Shown here: piece after piece, positions 61,663 to 64,000 of the stretch
How positions within the stretch are numbered: position 1 is the stretch's first letter
How the letters are laid out: the number at the start of each line of letters is the position of its first letter
Assembly (NCBI RefSeq): GCF_001816145.1
Contig: NZ_MDZB01000153.1
Location: 79,715 to 143,714, forward strand
Source: Hymenobacter lapidarius
Lineage (GTDB): Bacteria > Bacteroidota > Bacteroidia > Cytophagales > Hymenobacteraceae
Reading direction: 5' to 3'
DNA length: 64,000 bases
The notes under the pieces: model-generated
Databases searched by the model: none
Seen by the model: the letters and a program-made list of their open reading frames with translations, nothing else
Told to the model about the DNA's origin: nothing
Translations under genes and position numbers: made by a program

Positions 61663-62409
61663 TTATTTACCGCCGGCCAGCTCGGGCCGGAGCGAGTACT
61701 CGTGCTGGAGCGGGGGCTTGCGCGGGGCCAGGTCGCGCAGGTACTGCAAGTCCATGATGCTGAAGCCCACTTTGGAGAAGAACGGCACCACCACAAACAG
61801 CAGGGTTTCGGTGGTCTGACTCAGAAAGCCGATGCCCGAGGGCCCCAGTGCCCAAATGGTGGGGTAGCTGAACCAGAGAAACGTCAGGAAACTCACCAGC
61901 TTGGTGTAGATGCTCCCCAGCTCGGCGTCGCTGTCGGCCGCGATGCGGCGCAGCGGCACCCACACCACGTACAGCACGGCCAAAAACGCGCCCACGCCGC
62001 ACAGAAACCACAGCAGCCGGGCGTTGCTCGACTCCGATAAATCAGCAAACAGCCCGCAAAGTATCATCACCACATCGGCCGCCACCAAGCCGAAGAGCAG
62101 GGTTTTGCTGCGCTCGTCTTTGGGCACGTAGAACATGGCCGTGAACGCCAGCGCCAGCAGCAGCAGCGGCGTGCTCACCACCCAGTCCATGTAGCGGGCG
62201 TAGTGCGTCACCTGCCCCGCCACCTCGGTTTTGCCCTGTCCCAGCGCCATGCCCATATACGCCAGCGCCGACCAGATGGGAATCATCATGGCGATGCTGT
62301 ATTCGTATTGCGGCACGCCCTTGGGGTTGCGGCTCCAGGCCCAGAACAGCAGCGCGCCGCCTATCATCGAGCCCACATAAAGCCAGTGGAGTAAGGTTTG
62401 GGTTTCCAT
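61663..62409 (-). CDS. Microbial rhodopsin of the xenorhodopsin type
   Basis: Seven helices are visible in 248 residues from the ATG at 62409. Helix C reads RYMDWVVSTPLLLLA, so the positions equivalent to bacteriorhodopsin D85/T89/D96 are Asp75, Ser79 and Ala86. Helix G reads VVPFFSKVGFSIMD: retinal Lys213, with Pro209 in place of D212, and Asp220 toward the cytoplasmic end. The Pro is the hallmark of the Anabaena-sensory-rhodopsin/xenorhodopsin clade, and the Asp-Ser-Ala plus Asp220 set matches the inward proton pump NsXeR as I recall it. An inward light-driven proton pump is therefore predicted; a sensor is the alternative. No carotenoid or retinal synthesis gene is in the window. Confidence 0.87.
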   Translation of the reverse strand: METQTLLHWLYVGSMIGGALLFWAWSRNPKGVPQYEYSIAMMIPIWSALAYMGMALGQGKTEVAGQVTHYARYMDWVVSTPLLLLALAFTAMFYVPKDERSKTLLFGLVAADVVMILCGLFADLSESSNARLLWFLCGVGAFLAVLYVVWVPLRRIAADSDAELGSIYTKLVSFLTFLWFSYPTIWALGPSGIGFLSQTTETLLFVVVPFFSKVGFSIMDLQYLRDLAPRKPPLQHEYSLRPELAGGK

Positions 62410-62507
62410 AAAGGGAGACAGTAAGTAGAGGTATGGTTGAACCATTCTACTTTATTGGCGCATTTTAAGTTGGTTTTAATGTCGGGCCACAGACACCCCA
62501 ATCACCC

Positions 62508-62544
62508 AAAAAACCGGCCTCTGTTGAGCAGAGGCCGGTTTTTT
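62508..62544. terminator. Terminator of the E2 gene
   Basis: AAAAAACCGGCCTCTG pairs perfectly with CAGAGGCCGGTTTTTT around a 5-base loop, 22 bases past the E2 stop on the minus strand and upstream of the rhodopsin gene. Confidence 0.9.
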
Positions 62545-62566
62545 GCAATCTTTTTTTCGCTACACC

Positions 62567-64000
62567 CTACACCCCGAACATCATGCGGGTGGGGTCTTCG
62601 AGCAGCTCCTTCACGCGCACCAGGAACGAAACCGACTCGCGGCCGTCGATAATGCGGTGGTCGTAGCTCAGGGCCAGGTACATCATGGGCCGAATCACCA
62701 CCTGCCCGTTCTCGGCAATGGGGCGCTGAATGATGTTGTGCATGCCCAGAATGGCCGACTGCGGCGCATTGATGATGGGGGTGCTGAGCATGGAGCCGAA
62801 CACGCCGCCGTTGGTGAGCGTGAACGTGCCGCCCGTCATCTGCTCAATGGTGAGCTTGTTGTCGCGGGCCAGGCCAGCCAAGCGCACCACTTCTTTCTCA
62901 ATGCCCTCGAAGCTCAGCTGCTCGGCATTGCGAATCACGGGCACCACCAGCCCTTTCGGGGCCGATACGGCGATGCTGATGTCGCAGAAATCGTTGAACA
63001 CGATGTCGGTGCCGTCTATCTGCGCATTAACGCTCGGCCACTCTTTCAGGGCCACGCACACGGCCTTGGTGAAGAAGGACATGAAGCCCAGGCCCACGCC
63101 GTTTTTGGCCTTGAACTGGTCCTTGAACTTGTTGCGCAGGTCCATGATGGGCTGCATATTCACCTCGTTGAAGGTGGTGAGCATGGCCGTTTCGTTCTTC
63201 ACCGTTACCAGGCGGCGGGCCACCGTCTTGCGCAGGTTTGACATCCGCTCGCGGCGCTGGTTGCGGTCGCCGCTGGCGGCCGGAGCACTGCTGGCCGCAG
63301 CTGGTGCAGTCGGGGCCGCTGCCGGGGCCGCTGCCTGGGGAGCGGGCGCCGCCGGTTTGGCCTGCGCATTCTGCGCGTCTTCCTTGGTAATGCGTCCGTC
63401 GCGGCCCGTGCCGGCCACGTCGGTAGCCGCAATGCCTTTCTCGCCAAGAATCTTGCCGGCGGCCGGCGAAGGCACGCCGGTGGCATACGTGGCCGCGCCA
63501 CTGCTGGCCGCGGCGAAGCCAACGCCGCAACCGGAGCCGCCTGGGCGGCGGCCGGAGTCGCTGCCGCCGGGGCCGCGCCCGCGCCACTGCCGCCCTCAAT
63601 GCGCGCAATGATGGTGCCGATGGCAATGGTTTCGCCTTCTTTCACGGCATGGCGCAGCGTGCCACTGGCTTCAGCCGGCAGCTCAAACGTGGCCTTGTCC
63701 GACTCCAGCTCGGCAATCACCTCGTCGCGGCTCACCTGGGCACCGTCTTCCTTGAGCCATTTGGCCACGGTTACTTCGGTGATGGACTCGCCCACGGTGG
63801 GGATTTTCATTTCAACGGTTCCACCGCCGCCACCGGCGGGTGCACCCGCCGCAGCCGGCGCCCCGGGCGTGGCCGGGTCCTTGCTCTCGTTGCCGGCCGC
63901 GCGCCACCATAGCCAGCCTGGTTGCTGGCTTCGGGGTTTTCTTCGCCTTTGGAAACGGGGTCGGAAACCGAAGCCGCCGGAGCCGCCGCCGGAGCCGCCG
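62567..64000 (-). pseudogene. odhB: E2 of 2-oxoglutarate dehydrogenase (dihydrolipoyl succinyltransferase), partial, two frameshifts
   Basis: The gene enters from the right edge, so its 5' end is missing. In order it shows an Ala/Pro linker (SVSDPVSKGEENPEASNQAG), a lipoyl domain (EMKIPTVGESITEVTVAKWL, lipoyl Lys in ESDKATFE), a second linker, a peripheral-subunit-binding domain ([32 protein letters not shown]) and the catalytic domain with [12 protein letters not shown] further lipoyl domain probably lies beyond the edge. The frame is lost near 63,900 (one G missing in GCGCGGCC) and again near 63,510-63,530. Both are one-base deletions. The intact enzyme transfers succinyl groups to CoA. Confidence 0.88.

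Noticed and set aside
1..64000. CRISPR arrays, rRNA genes and insertion sequences
   Set aside because: No regularly spaced repeats with unique spacers, no rRNA sequence and no transposase frame were seen.

Overview
The window reads as chromosome from a GC-rich member of the Bacteroidota, most likely Hymenobacter or a close relative in the Hymenobacteraceae. The evidence is C-terminal type IX secretion (T9SS) sorting domains, PorT-like outer-membrane barrels, a SusC/TonB-type receptor, VirE_N-type primase-helicases, a MobV relaxase, an arsM-arsS pair, and promoters of the Bacteroidota TAnnTTTG type. No rRNA gene or CRISPR array is present. One tRNA, tRNA-Val(GAC), was found.

Positions 1-15,100 hold an integrated mobile element with a mixed gene set. 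A leftward repressor-integrase pair faces a rightward early operon (Cro-like, Xis-like, two unknown genes, a stand-alone VirE_N protein, a VirE_N-primase-SF3 helicase). The two are separated by a cluster of repressor-like operators. Directly after the helicase lies a large dyad-symmetric repeat cluster that looks like a replication origin. Then come phage tail genes only (chaperone-like and tape measure), a small lipoprotein, two helix-turn-helix proteins, an oriT-like direct repeat and a MobV relaxase. Phage tail genes beside a relaxase and a replication module, without capsid or terminase genes, suggest a mobilizable element or phage satellite.

Positions 15,100-19,900 carry T9SS-exported surface proteins and two small conserved proteins. 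Positions 19,900-23,700 form an AT-richer island next to tRNA-Val. It holds an sce7726/sce7725 pair, a two-helix membrane peptide and a protein with an EVE-like N-terminal domain, and is a plausible uncharacterised defence locus.

Positions 23,700-64,000 are ordinary chromosome: outer-membrane barrels, an alpha/beta hydrolase lacking its nucleophile serine, a DJ-1/PfpI protein, two M1 metallopeptidases, a PiT phosphate transporter, a TonB receptor, the arsenosugar pair arsS-arsM, a GMC oxidoreductase, a membrane glycosyltransferase, an aldehyde dehydrogenase, an SDR, a RluF-type pseudouridine synthase, RlmF, a cold-shock protein, dihydrolipoyl dehydrogenase and the E2 of 2-oxoglutarate dehydrogenase. 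A xenorhodopsin-like retinal protein lies just downstream of the E2 gene on the same strand. Long intergenic palindromes of one or two related families recur at 33.0, 39.5, 56.1 and 57.7 kb.

Five genes (15.2, 20.0, 33.2, 51.5 and 62.6 kb) carry six frame breaks between them. Each is a single-base deletion and most are repaired by adding one G. This looks more like sequencing error than gene decay, and those genes should be read across the breaks. The truncated-haemoglobin gene at 60.6 kb has an in-frame TAG, which is a different kind of lesion.
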